This document shows positions 34,403 through 45,870 of a stretch of DNA of 64,000 nt, piece after piece; positions within the stretch are counted from its first letter, which is position 1; each line of letters begins with the position of its first letter. The translations under genes and the position numbers were made by a program. The notes under the pieces were generated by a model that saw nothing but the letters and a program-made list of their open reading frames with translations, made no database searches and was not told the DNA's origin. The DNA lies in contig OZ023209.1 in assembly GCA_963995525.1 (NCBI GenBank), positions 16,461,353-16,525,352 on the forward strand. Reading direction: 5' to 3'. This stretch comes from Escarpia spicata. Its lineage: Eukaryota > Annelida > Polychaeta > Sabellida > Siboglinidae.

Positions 34403-35332
34403 TTAACCGATATAACTTTTATTAACTACTTGTCCGCGGATAGGACCAGCACAGATAGGGCAGCACTCAAACATTTCAATGAGTTTGTTGTGGAAGACAA
34501 TATATTTCTTCTCGGACACAACATCTGTACAACACTCACTCGTTTCTTCAGCTGCCAGACCATCTCTGATCTCTTCTTCCTCAGCTTCAAAGAACGACCA
34601 GTCTGACGTCTTGTAGTCGGGATCCTTGGTATCTCGACATGGTTTGATGGGGCTGACTGCGTCTGCGTCGATCTCTGGTGACGGCTTCTTTGTTTTCTTG
34701 GGAGTGCTCACTACGGCTGGCACAATGTCAGTTATAGTGAATGGGCTAGTCTGTGTGGCATTATCCACCATCACCTTCACGATAGTATTTATACCTGTAT
34801 GAAAAGCACAATATGAATATTTTATTCTGGTATACAGAAAGAGGAGACATGATCAATGTTTATAGAATTCTCAATAGCATCGATGGCATCAACAATGAAG
34901 ACTTCTTCACAATCACCACTTACTGCACGAGACCAGAACAAAAACCCTACAAAACACCCGGCTATCTAGACATCAGAACACGTCTCCGTTTTACAAAGCA
35001 TCTTCCAAGAGTGGAATAACCTTCCACAGCAAAACATCCTTGTCATCAAGTGATTTATATTGTGCAGACACTTTCAGTCCGAGACTCGGGAACGAACTCT
35101 CTGACACAGTATTTATGTAATTATATCAAACAGAAATGACAACTGCACTACTCACAAATACTAACCTTTCGTACAAAGTTTTGCATGGTTTCAAGGCTGT
35201 CAGTTGGATGCCTCGATCTACTGTCGCTGTCACATCAGTTTGACAAGCCACACCTTGTGTGTGGTTAGGGGGTGGTTGTGACTGATCTGGCTCGGGAGCG
35301 ACTGGGTCTGAAGGAGGCTCATTGTCTTGCAT
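34403..35332 (-). pseudogene. Remnant of a transposon-associated conserved protein, two segments
   Basis: Minus strand. Segment 1 (35332-about 35160) starts with an acidic, Pro-rich stretch and TQGVACQTDVTATVDRGIQLT. Segment 2 (about 34806-34403) begins after acceptor TTTTCATACAG and reads INTIVKVMVDNATQTS, then PCRDTKDPDYKTSDW, SEKKYIVFHNKLIEMFECCP and a Cys-x2-Cys. Repeated ATQTD-like motifs and the DPDY...EKKYIVF block recall a protein family widespread in invertebrates, often next to THAP or transposase genes. The family's later cysteine/Trp part is missing here, and the splice phases of the two segments do not match, so I read this as a truncated copy. Function unknown. Confidence 0.5.
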
Positions 35333-35572
35333 CTACTGGTGAAAAAAATAAACATAATGTGGAGCGTTGATCAATAGATAGGTTAACAACTTTGTGATGC
35401 TGTTGTTGGCATCTGCGAATAAAGCAATTATTATTAATTACACAACGATGTATATAATTAATTAGCAACATGACAGTCAGTTTCCCCAAATATTTTTTAG
35501 CATGATAGGCTTTTTTGAATTTTGTTAGTCTATCAGCGAAACACCAAACCATGAATAGAGGCAAATTTAGTG

Positions 35573-36535
35573 TAGCTAAATTATGAACTGATGAATATTC
35601 TCAGTAATATGTTGACATGTTGTAGTGACAGCGAAAAATAGTGCAAGGTTATGGTGGCTGTGCCCATAACCAGGAATATTTAAGTCATTAATTGCAACAC
35701 AGTATGATTCAAACCCGCTCAAATCACCAAGAAATTTACATCTACATTCCACTGCAAGTGCACAATAGTGAATTGTTTCTACCTTCCTTAGGTACGTTAT
35801 TTAGATTCTGATGTACTTGTGATCTAGGTTTCTTGTTGACCCAATTCGTACTCAGTAACCCTTCACTACAAGGGTGTCCAGCAGTCTATCTCACTAGTAG
35901 ATTACATAAGGGTAGGAGCAAAGTCTGCAATCAATTACGGTCAACAAGATTGAGGGACAGCATTGTTCAGTTAACAGGTACTGTTTCACACAGATGTTGA
36001 TGATAATTGCACATAAATGGGATGACATGTGATTTATAGTCACTTTCTAAGAAATGGGATGATATGTGGATTTATAGTGACTGTGTACCAAAAGTATGCA
36101 TTATAACATCAAATTAAATGAGAGAAAACCTGTTTCATGAAGTTAGAGTTGGTAGGCATAGGCCCACATACAATCTGGTAAATAACCCACCCTGAGCCCA
36201 AGATGTAGTTAAATTATAAACTGATAAATGTTCTCTATAATAAGTAGACATGCTTTGATGGCAGCGAAAAGTAGTGCAAAGTTCTGGTGATTATGCCCAT
36301 AACCAGGAATGTTTTGTGCAGTAATTGCAACAGAGCAGGATTCGAACCCGCTCAAACCACCAGGAAATTTACATACACATTCCATTGCAAGTGTACAGTA
36401 ATTTTTTCAACCTACCTTAGGCACATTATTTAGATTCTGCTGTACCGGTGATCTAGTGTTTTTGTTGTCCCAATTTTAACTATGTAATCCTTTACTATAA
36501 GTGTGGCACGCAGTCTATATAACTAATATATAACA
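35573..36535. repeat. Direct duplication, two diverged ~340 bp copies
   Basis: Copies at about 35573-35915 and 36201-36535, offset by about 627 bp. Shared marks include TGCCCATAACCAGGAAT, TTACAT-x3-CATTCCA and TTATTTAGATTCTG. A further short piece is present near 27290-27390. Non-coding. Confidence 0.75.
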
Positions 36536-37414
36536 TCAGGGATAGAGGCAAAGTATAATTAATTAAAGTAATAAACCCAGAAAAAAGCGTTGTCCAGTCA
36601 ATAACACGCTGACTTGTCTCTGTATTCTACTGATAATATAAATATTTGTATAACAATTCAATTTGACCATCAGGCAGTACCAGGAAATGACATACTACAC
36701 GTATACAAAACAGTAGGCAATTTAATATACCAGTGCATTAATCGTCACTGTACGTTACTTTTAAGATAATGGCTCACGCTCAGGAAACAGGCCAGTAGTG
36801 TGACATAAGGGGTAAAACATCAAATTGTGTTTTTTAAAAGTTTTTTTTGTGCCAACTGATAACTAAACATATCCTGGCTTCAGATTTGCAAAAAGAAAAT
36901 CAGGAATTAGCATGGATTTTGTGTAATGGTAGGTCAAGTTTTGCAACTACTGCTGCGTAGCGCGTTTAACATGAACACTGAAATGCGATGTTTTTGCAGT
37001 TTAAAATTCTTTTGGCCTTTTAGTATGCTGAAGCATGTGACGTGGACTGAAAGAAAAGAGTAGGTGCAAAATATATCTTCTTTTTCAGCATTTTGGGACT
37101 ATGCATACTATTATTACATGAAGTGCTGGCCGTGCTTCACGGTTTTCAACTGTTGTATATCATTATGACTGAAAAGCATGTCAACTCCTCTCTGGCTTGT
37201 TCTTTTCATTACAGTCTTCTCAGTATTGTCTCTTTCAGTCTTAACATACCAAACAAGAAACGTTTTTCACAACAAAAGTGATACAAAGACACACAAAACA
37301 CAAATTTATCGCGTGCAACATGGACACCAGAAAAAACACACACAGCCAGGTGTCTCCTTAATGTATTTTTTAATCAGGGAATGCTTTGAAATAATTTGTC
37401 ATGATGTCATCAAT
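36536..37414. other. Intergenic, no gene recognised
   Basis: AT-rich; two overlapping frames (37093-37450) have no domain or signal-peptide logic strong enough to call. Confidence 0.35.
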
Positions 37415-37608
37415 AGAGTGAAATGTCAGCATTGCCAGTCAAAGAGGTAGTGTCCACGAGCTGAAATATCAGGATTTTCTAGCATCTTGATGATTTGGCC
37501 CAGGGCCACTCAAGAAGTGTTCTCCTTGTCGGGCCAGGTGTAGTATGTATCACTTCTTTTTATATACTTATGCTGCACTTCTCCTGCATCCTCATCAGTG
37601 CTCAGGAC
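37415..37608 (-). pseudogene. Conserved C-terminal exon remnant, transposon-associated
   Basis: Minus strand. After acceptor ATTTGTTTTAG the exon reads VLSTDEDAGEVQHKYIKRSD and TYYTWPDKENTS, then a TGA stop where Trp would fit, then VALGQIIKMLENPDISARGHY. The D-x-G-E-V...WP-x-K-E...I-x-x-L motif order is familiar from the C-termini of some transposon-derived (pogo/Tigger-like or endonuclease) proteins, but I cannot name the family securely. The internal stop indicates decay. Confidence 0.35.
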
Positions 37609-39317
37609 CTAAAACAAATTAGAAAAATAAAAATTTGTTTTTTTCGGTAACATCTATGTGGCGGTGACATTTTTGCGGTGTCAAAACAAATAACCTATGA
37701 TGGTTTCTTGTGTCCTATAAATGCTGGAAATGATATATTTTCACACCAGCTTGGTGTTTTTATGAATGGTAAGTTAATAAACTACAACTGTTGAAAAATA
37801 TATGCGCCTTTGTCGTACACGCAACTCCGACAACGCACGCGTGGCGTCTTGCTTACGTACGAGACAATGCTCCGAAAGTTGCTTCAAATAAACAAACCTG
37901 CCAAAAAAGAGCAAACTAAGAGAACTTAGAGTCATTTACACCTACTTCGTACAATATCATGCAAAAATGTACGCATTACAAGCAAAAGTGTAAAGGTAAT
38001 TAACGACAACATTAAAAAGCTTGCTGCTGCTTAACTTGAATGGCAGCGTGGACCTTAGCTTCAAATTCACTTCACAAGGACACAAATCAGTTCAAAAAGT
38101 CAAAATATCATAACATGTCACTGCATTAATATCAAAATTAGTTTTTCATTCTCAAAAACGTAAATGAATGTGATCCAAAAGCCTGAAAACTTATCTGAAA
38201 CTGCTTCAACCGGTGGTAAAAAATGTCGATCGTCTCGCACGCAACACATTCGCGTCGGTCGGACGCCTCGAGTTCGAACCTTTTGTAACATCCCAACTGA
38301 AGCTACACAGCAATAAGGACTAACCACGTGGGGAATGAACTCGAAAACTCTGTATTCCTGCGCCGTGTCAATTCAAAGCATAACGTACAGAAAAGTTGGT
38401 TACTACATTTGCTCGCACGTAACATATTTCTCGGACGCCACATCGTCGCTACGCACAAAATGCGAAACACAGAAGTTGACCGTATTTTAGGACACCACAT
38501 ATTACGTATGAGACGCAGTTTTTTCTTTCGATTTTTGTTAAACGAAAACATTATTAGTGCCAATGAACATGTTTACACTTTATGACAACTATGCTTCTTG
38601 CAGGCTGGCTACTTTTAGCCACATTGTTGGCGTAATTTAAGTAGTAGTGGCGACTTCCAATGCTGACGTGACTGTATGTCACAAATGGCCGACGAAAACA
38701 ACGAGCATTTTAGAACGAAAACCATTCGAAGCACAAAACAAACGCCACACCTGCTCACATAAACGGATTTCAGCGATTCTGTAACCAATTTTCTGTTTAA
38801 ACCTGTGTAAACTACACAAATATGTTTTTCCAATCTCTCTTTATTTCGATTTAAATGCACCCACTGATGCTGAAACAGTCTTCATGAGAGTGAGCCTAAT
38901 GCACAATTCTAAGATGAGACTTACCTAATTTTAGTAATTAACTAGCCATTAACGTATATATTAAGTGCTGTAGCGATTACTGATACATCTGCACAATACA
39001 TGTAAACACATTAGCGGCATCACAATGAAAGGTTTCAAGTTATTTAGTTACGTGTCAACCTCCAAAATATGAAATCGTATTCGAAGGTATTGCCGTTGAC
39101 ACCCCCGTTATGCCATGGGGGATAATAGGACACTGCTACACATGGAGTATATATAAGTATCTTAATACCAGTTCATATAGACGGTACCGGTACCTAAATG
39201 GTGGTCAGATCTCTCATAATTGTAAGCATTTGTAATTTTATTTTGTTTAGGAAACGTAATTATAGGCCTACGCTTAGGTAACGCTATTCTGCGGCTATCC
39301 TACGACAAGATCGAACT
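37609..39317. other. Intergenic, no gene recognised
   Basis: Several open frames of 60-86 codons on both strands (38118-38860) overlap one another and show no consistent coding pattern. No RNA gene or tandem repeat seen. Confidence 0.35.
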
Positions 39318-42300
39318 TTTAACCTAGATTTAACAAGATTGCCACCCAGAAAATTAACTCTAGATGATAGGTGGACATGGAAATCTTTTGGCTTATCGAG
39401 AGTCCAACCCTTTTTATCTATGAGTATCCCGCCCTTCTGAGGTACGTGTCAATTTTATTTTTAAACTAGCATCCACACAATCAGAAGATAATATGTTCCA
39501 TTCATTTACAGTCCTTTATAAAAATGAGACCTTTCTTATATCAAATTTACACTGCTCCTTTACTGACGTAACTTCATGTCCCCTAGTCTTTCTATATTTC
39601 TTAACTGAGAAAAATATTTATATCAATATTTTCATAACCATTCTGATTTCTCAATCTCCTGGTCTTTAATGTTGTCAAACCATATTCTTTTAGGTGTATT
39701 TCGTAACTAAGATCTCTCAGTTTTGGCATAATTTAGTCGCTCTCCTCTCCACGCGTGTATACAATATTTTAAATTTGACCTAACTATTGTTTTGTACAGC
39801 GGTTGTATTAGTTCTTTTTCTTTATACGCTATATTTCGCCTAATTAATGCAACGCAATTTGATTCCCCTTTGAAGCTGCAATTCCGCATTGCTCTGAAAC
39901 CTTCATATTAGCACTAATTGTTAACTGCAATATAGTCCTTTCCTTTTACAGTAGTATTTAGAACAGTATCCCCCATTGTATAGTGCACATCTTCGTTCCC
40001 ATGTCCTGTGTGGAGGCATTTACATTTCCCAAAATTGGACATCTGCCATTTTTAGACCATTTGATCAACAAAATCATCTTGCAAATGCTGTCTATCTCCA
40101 TCATTTTTAATCCTTCTAAACACTTTTGTATCATCCGCAAATTTCAACACCTTACTTGTTTGTATCATCGTCCAAATCGTTGATATATATTAAGAATAAT
40201 ATAGGTTCCAGCACTGATCCCTGTGGTACCCCACTCTAAACCGATTTCCAATTTGAAGCCGCTCCATCAACCAATACCCGTTGTCTACTGTCAATCTGCC
40301 ATTTTTTATCCAGTTAATTATACCATCTCCTATGCCATGGGCCTTTAGTTTAACCAGTAATCTTTGATGTGGCACTTTGTCGAAAGATTTCCGAAAATCT
40401 AAGTAGATAATATGTACTGGTGATCCCTCGTCTACCCACTTACTCATGTCTTCCAAAAACATAACATATTTGTTAAGCATGATCTCGCTTTTAGAAACCC
40501 ATGTTGAGATGAATTTATCAAGTTCTGTTTAACAAGAAAATAATCCACCATGGGATCTTTAATTAGCGTTTCTAAAAATTTATAAATCACCGATATTAAA
40601 CTCACTGGTCTGTAATTCTCTGACTTGTTTCTCGAACCCCTTTTAACAACGGTATAATGATTGCTTCTTTCCATTTTAAAGGAACCACTCCCTTGTTTAA
40701 TGACAAGTTGAAAACTGTTGCAAGCGGTATGTTAATTTGCTCTACAATTTATTTCCAGTAGTAATTTGGGTGGTATCCCACCCACTCCAGGTGATATATT
40801 ATCCTTCTTTTCCATTATTTTCTGAGCTACCATTTCCGAAGTACAATTAACTGTCATAAATACTCTGATTCCGCTCCTTGAAGTTAGCCTCTGGTACTGG
40901 CAGTGAACTAATATCTTCTCTGGGGAACACCGAAATAAAGTACTCATTCAGGTCTTCTGCCATTAAGAATCCCTCTGATATTAAATTTTTAGCACTATCT
41001 TTTAGAGGATCGACCTTATTCTGTACTTTCTGTTTGCTCCGAACATATGCATAAACAGTCTTGCTGTCATGTTTTATAATACAAGCTAATTTTTTTTGAT
41101 AGCTGCATCTTTAATTTCTAATTTCAGATGTAGCTTGGTTAAGTGTTTCCTTATAAATATTGTAGTCTTCATCATTTCCAGTGCGTCTATATGAATTCCC
41201 TCATAGTTTGTTTGTACTTAATTTTTCTATTGGCTTCTTTTGATAAATGTTTCTTTCTGGACCATTTCCCTTGTTTTTCAATGGAACAAGCTTATCGACA
41301 ATGCACTTAGTTTAACTCCTTAAGATATTCCAGCACTCTGTTGCTGTCTTATTCTTAAGTGTGTTATTCCAGTCAATCTTTGTTAAATATTTCCTCATGT
41401 CCTTATATCTTCCTTTGTGGACGTTTCTCCTGTACTGTTTTTGTTATTCCTTTCTGATTTTACTTTGTTGGTAAATGTATCTGGTTGTGATCACTACTCC
41501 CCAGTTGCTCACATATCTTGACATTGTCAACTAATTCATTTTGTGATGACAAAACTATATGTAACACATTTTCTGCCCTGGTTGGTTCTGAGCTGAGAAA
41601 GGATAGTATTTTGTACTAAAACAAAACAATTATGGTCCTCACTCCCTATACTCTGTAGATAGTTCCATTGTATATATTAAATCTCCCATAATAATACAAT
41701 CCTGTTTGCTCACTTCCCTTATAGCGTTTTGTATTTTTTCATTTTCTTCTATGCTTATGTTTGGACTTCGATAAACTAACCCAACCGTTAACGTCGAGTT
41801 TTCAGTAACTATGTTACACCAAATAGCTTCTCCGCAATCTGCTTCTCTTTCTTTATTTCATAACCTGGATAGACTCGATAATATATCAAATAACTCCACC
41901 TCCCATCCTTCCTATTCTATCTTTCCCAAACACTACATAGCCTGTCAGTCACAATTCGGCATTTGATATATCGGTGTTGGCCCACGATTCAGTTCTTTTG
42001 TTTACTATGCTCCTTGCATTTAAACAAAAGCATACTTATATCCAGCTTCAGAACAGTTTTCCAGGCTGTTCCTTGCTGATTGATTTGCGTTATCTTTATT
42101 TATGCCTCCAATTTCAGGCTTCTTTGTGAATCCCCTCTGCGCATCTAGTTTAAATAAATGCAACCTGTCTCACTATCAACAGATCGCAGCTGGTTCTCTG
42201 AAAAAACTGCTGACAGCTTTCCGTTTAAATGGATGGCATGAACACACCCCCTCTTCTTCACACATCTGCTCAAATAGTGCATTGATTGCCATCCTCTTGC

Positions 42301-42690
42301 AGTTTCTATGTTTGCACCCTTCCTCCCCAAATACCTGAGAGAACAATCTGTTCTACCCTTTTCTGCGTTAACTTCCTGACTGTCTGTATTTCTGGTGTAT
42401 TCCGGTTGTCTACTCCCTCTATGCATTATTTGTCCCTACTTGTACCAGTATGGTCCCTTCCTTCCCAGGACCCATCACCTTCTCTACCCTTTCTGTTATA
42501 TGCTCTATCTTGGCTCCTGGCAAGCAAACTACTAGGTCTTCTCCTTCACTAAATGTCTTGTCAATCTTTCTCATTAAAGAATCACCCATGAATATTCTCG
42601 CTTTTCTCCCCACCCCTTCTACCACTGCCTCAGAGTAACCTCTTCGTTGGTTTTCGTCTATCTCGTTGCCGTCATCTTCCCCTGAGTGTG
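39318..42690 (-). mobile_element. LINE copy d (CR1/L2-like), near full length, minus strand
   Basis: Same family as copies a-c, read from 42690 down. ORF1 esterase region: RIFMGDSLMRKID (the GDSL block I) near 42560-42600, LPGAKIEHITERVEKVMG, and VGTNNA in place of GTND near 42420-42440. Endonuclease remnants occupy about 41450-42000. Reverse transcriptase: SENYRPVSLISV near 40580-40620, SQHGFLKARSCLTNML near 40470-40510, and YLDFRKSFDKVPHQRLL near 40360-40410. A thumb region follows, and the 3' tail with the complement of CTCGATAAGCC lies at about 39320-39405. Stops and frameshifts are numerous. Confidence 0.85.
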
Positions 42691-43513
42691 GGTGGAGCGT
42701 AACATGTAGAGATTGCGCATGACAAGACTACCAAACTGTGTTCACTGTGCTGACGTAGTTTTCCGCAGACGAAATACCATAACGGTGTTTGTATATTACA
42801 ATACACATTCAGTTATGCGATAATATGTTCTGTTATCATCGAACATCCTCGCTAAACAAACATACAACGTACATAACATTTTGTCTTTTATTCAAACAAA
42901 TAAGCCATGTCGCCTGACGATGACGATGATTGAAATATATATATACATTCCATTTGCAAAACCTTCTGTATAATTGAATTAGTATATTTTCATAAATTAA
43001 ATGTATTAATACAACCTTAGGGCAGCGTATCGTTATTGATTAACATCTTACAATTGGTTTCGTGGTAACGGATTATATATTAGGGCGACTCCAAATATCA
43101 AGGCAAAGGCGTCATTCGTCGCCCAACCCTTGTCAGAAAATTGCTTAACCCTTGGATATATAAACACATTTTGTACAAGGTTCCATTTAAACTGTTAGGA
43201 TGAAAAACAAACTTGAGTTTTTCTCAAAACCAACGAAATGGATATCGCAGTTTGCCACGAACCCCTTCATATGTTCTTTAACGATCGAACTATCATTACG
43301 AACTAGTCACTTTGTTTTTGTTGTGTGCATTCGAAATTGGCCGTAGTATTTCAAGCGTGTGCTGTCGTTATAACTTCACTTTCGTCATCACAGGTGTTAC
43401 GGCTGCGCACCGTAGCACTTCCGATTTTTCTACTGTTTTTGATCGCACAGCGAAGAAACGTGTTGCAGAGACGTACGCCACCATCACAAATAACAAGGAC
43501 GGCAAAGCCTTTG
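42691..43513. other. Intergenic between LINE copy d and peptide gene 5
   Basis: No gene. A minus-strand AATAAA at 42887-42892 is the nearest possible poly(A) signal for the peptide gene, over 600 bp away. Confidence 0.35.
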
Positions 43514-43799
43514 TTAGCTACGATCGTTCTGGAAGACATATTTGCAATCTTCAATGCAGTCATTCCGGATATCGACGCATGCTTGCACAACCGGTAAAGG
43601 TCCCGTCCTACCAGGACAGTGTCCTCGCAGACACTCGAGGAAGCTCTCCTCGCAAGACGCCAAGCAACGTTCAAAAGGAGGCGTCTTCTTCACTGCTACA
43701 GCGACACCGGCAGACAATGCTAAAAGCATGAACAGCGTTAGCTGAAAGCAAAACGTTTCATGGCCCTTGCATTGCATGAAGTTACACTGTGTAATCCAT
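43514..43799 (-). CDS. Small secreted cysteine-rich peptide, family member 5
   Basis: Two-exon gene. Exon 1 is 43799-43788 (four codons, M-D-Y-T), the donor is GTGTAA, the intron is 43787-43742 (46 bp) ending TTTTGCTTTCAG, and exon 2 is 43741-43514 with stop TAG. Phase 0. The product is about 79 residues. A textbook hydrophobic core (LTLFMLLALSAGVAVA) ends the signal peptide, then a short basic/Pro stretch, then seven cysteines with exact family spacing and loop P-G-R-T-G-P-L-P-V. This member is acidic around cysteines 2-3 and 5-7. A repeat tail (ATT units, 43813-43831) lies only ~15 bp upstream of the start codon, so the native 5' UTR is very short or exon 1 begins elsewhere. Confidence 0.82.
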
Positions 43800-43812
43800 T
43801 TACCGGTAATTG

Positions 43813-43880
43813 TTATTATTATTATTATTACTTGCATTTCTATAGCGCCATATCTCCCAGACCAGCCCGTTTATAACGTG
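43813..43880 (-). mobile_element. SINE-like 3' end with (TAA)n tail
   Basis: On the minus strand, GGGAGATATGGCGCTATAGAAATGCAAG is followed by (TAA)n. This is the 3'-end style of tRNA-derived SINEs (compare GCGCTATATAAG in the SINE copies here), but a different subfamily. It points toward the start codon of the peptide gene at 43799. Confidence 0.5.
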
Positions 43881-44109
43881 CATGGAAACAAATGTAATAT
43901 GTATAAGGATGCCGGTAAATATAATAATTATTAAGATTTATAAGATTTATATATATAATGTGACTAAAATACATGACATATTTGCACAAATATTAAGATA
44001 ATTAAGTAAAAGAATATATATTATAATATATAAAATTGTATTAAAAGAGAAATAATAATAAATTAATTACAATATATTATATAATAAAAAATAATTAATT
44101 GATTAAATA

Positions 44110-44380
44110 CATGTTCATAAAAAAGTGTCCTACAGCACAGTTCCTCAGTCGAAGTACGCCTGTTTAAATATATAAGTTTTATGGCAAGTGTATTCAAAGT
44201 GTCTATTTGACGAACGTTTATTGGCAGAGCGTTCCAGAGCGTAGTGAGAGAGAGCATTTGAGTGAATCAATAACCTAAATATACAATTATGAAACTCTGC
44301 TGATCTGTACACCAGAAAGGAAACTGGACTAATGCCTTCAGTGTTAATCACTACTCGTTTATATAACTTAAACCCACCCG
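44110..44380 (-). mobile_element. LINE C-terminal tail remnant
   Basis: Minus strand. Two frames together read VYRSAEFHNCIFRLL, then SLTTLWNALPINVRQIDTLNTLAIKLIYL. T-x-LWN-x-LP-x-x-VR...L-x-x-F is the recurring C-terminus of several LINE polymerases. Only the last ~90 codons remain. Confidence 0.6.
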
Positions 44381-44799
44381 TTTCTTGTGTGCTGTTTATT
44401 TTGATCGAAATACAGCTCTACATTGAACACGACTACTATATACATGGAACGTTATAAGCGGTAAACAACTCACGAGTATTGTCATAGTTTTCCTCCACCT
44501 AGCAAGGTATGCGGCAATTTCAGTATGTATCGATTAGCAGTATGTGCTTACCAGGACGATAATGGATGTTGATTATAATAGCATCTTACGTGAAGAGTTG
44601 GTTCAATGACACGCATCAGAGTATACAAATATGTGTCAGTGTGGTTATATTTATCGATGAATTGAACTAAAGTGCCTGTTTCGAGTGCATCAGGACCCGT
44701 ATTCTCGAATAAATTGTTGGCTATCTATAGTATTGCCCAAACGACGATCAATGCCGTCGCACCGTTTATCAATATATTCTTGCGGAACGAGTATGTATG

Positions 44800-44945
44800 T
44801 GTGTGTATGTGTGTTTATGTGTGTATGTATGTATGTATGTATGTATGTATGTATGTATGTATGTATGTATGTATGTATGTATGTACGTATGTAAGTATGC
44901 ATGTATGTACGTATGTACGTATGCACGTATGTATGTATGTATGTG
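44800..44945. repeat. (TATG)n microsatellite
   Basis: TATG units with some CGTA variants. It ends abruptly at about 44945; related ATGC/ATGT units resume at about 46120. Confidence 0.95.
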
Positions 44946-45429
44946 TTTATTGTCTGTCCAGATTCAAATATGTGTAAGTTCAAAACAGATTTCCCGTAAA
45001 TAAATTAAACATTTATTAAATGACCTGTAGTCAACAAAACACAGTCTTAATACTCTTGATTATGAGTAAAGAAATACAGCAATGTTCAGAAATCTGGTGT
45101 GCGTGTGTTATTTTTGTCCATCTGGCCACACAATGGACTTGATAATTTCCCATAAAGACCTGTGTATTACTGTAAGTTATGAGGTAAAAAAAATATACTG
45201 CAATATTACATCTTGTATAATTTCATTAAATAAAAAACTAAACTTAATTTGTTTTGTACAGCAATATAATTGGACTTTATCGTCAACATTTATAATCATA
45301 TGTCTCATCACTATTTGCATATACTAGCTGCTACCAACATCAGCATTCAACATGCGGGAGTATAGTTGCATCGCGGCTACCCAGTTCACAGATCTGCGAC
45401 ATGGTCAGCATGCTTATTCTCTACATGTG

Positions 45430-45870
45430 AGGCAAGTTGTCCTAAAAGCCATGGAAGTCTGGTGGTACCACTCTCTTGAGCTGCTGGAGGTGTTCATATT
45501 ATGAGGTTATACAGGTGTGGAATTGCAGACACTGTAACAGCCCTCTCCCTCTGGGGGTGCTCGGCCCACTCTTCATCAAGTGCCGCCTTGTACTGAACAC
45601 TGCCAATGGGAATGTACTTCAGTGCAACAAGGTCATGGACCTGAGGATCCCCTGCTTTGTTACCTGGTCGGATACTTGTGCGGCATGTAACAGAGGACTA
45701 GTCCTTGAAGAAGCTGTGATTCATATATTTTACACAGTAGGTGTTACTTGGAACTTGCAACATAATCAGAAGGGCTGTACACCTGTTTCTTCTTTAATCT
45801 GCGTTCTATTAGGCTGTGCACAGAGTCCACCTCCAGCTGAGTGTGTCCTTCACTGAGACATTTTTGAACA
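45430..45870 (-). pseudogene. Remnant of a transposon-associated protein of unknown family
   Basis: Minus strand. SEGHTQLEVDSVHSLIERRLKK at 45790-45860 and a following Y-x-P-S-D-Y-V are familiar from a protein family abundant in invertebrate genomes and linked with mobile DNA. After stops the similarity resumes with LVALKYIPIGSVQYKAALDEEW near 45560-45630 and QLKRVVPPDFHGF near 45450-45480. At least three stops. It lies inside the ~1.2 kb sequence that splits the left Gypsy arm. Confidence 0.5.

Noticed and set aside
43312..43731. 139-codon plus-strand frame opposite peptide gene 5
   Set aside because: It is the antisense shadow of the cysteine-rich exon, which has family support on the minus strand.
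44672..45003. Tyr-Val-Cys-Met and His-Thr-Tyr-Ile frames
   Set aside because: Translations of the ATGT microsatellite; the same applies at 55899-56418.
45476..45856. 126-codon plus-strand Cys-rich frame
   Set aside because: The opposite strand carries recognisable conserved blocks over the same interval; this is the shadow frame.
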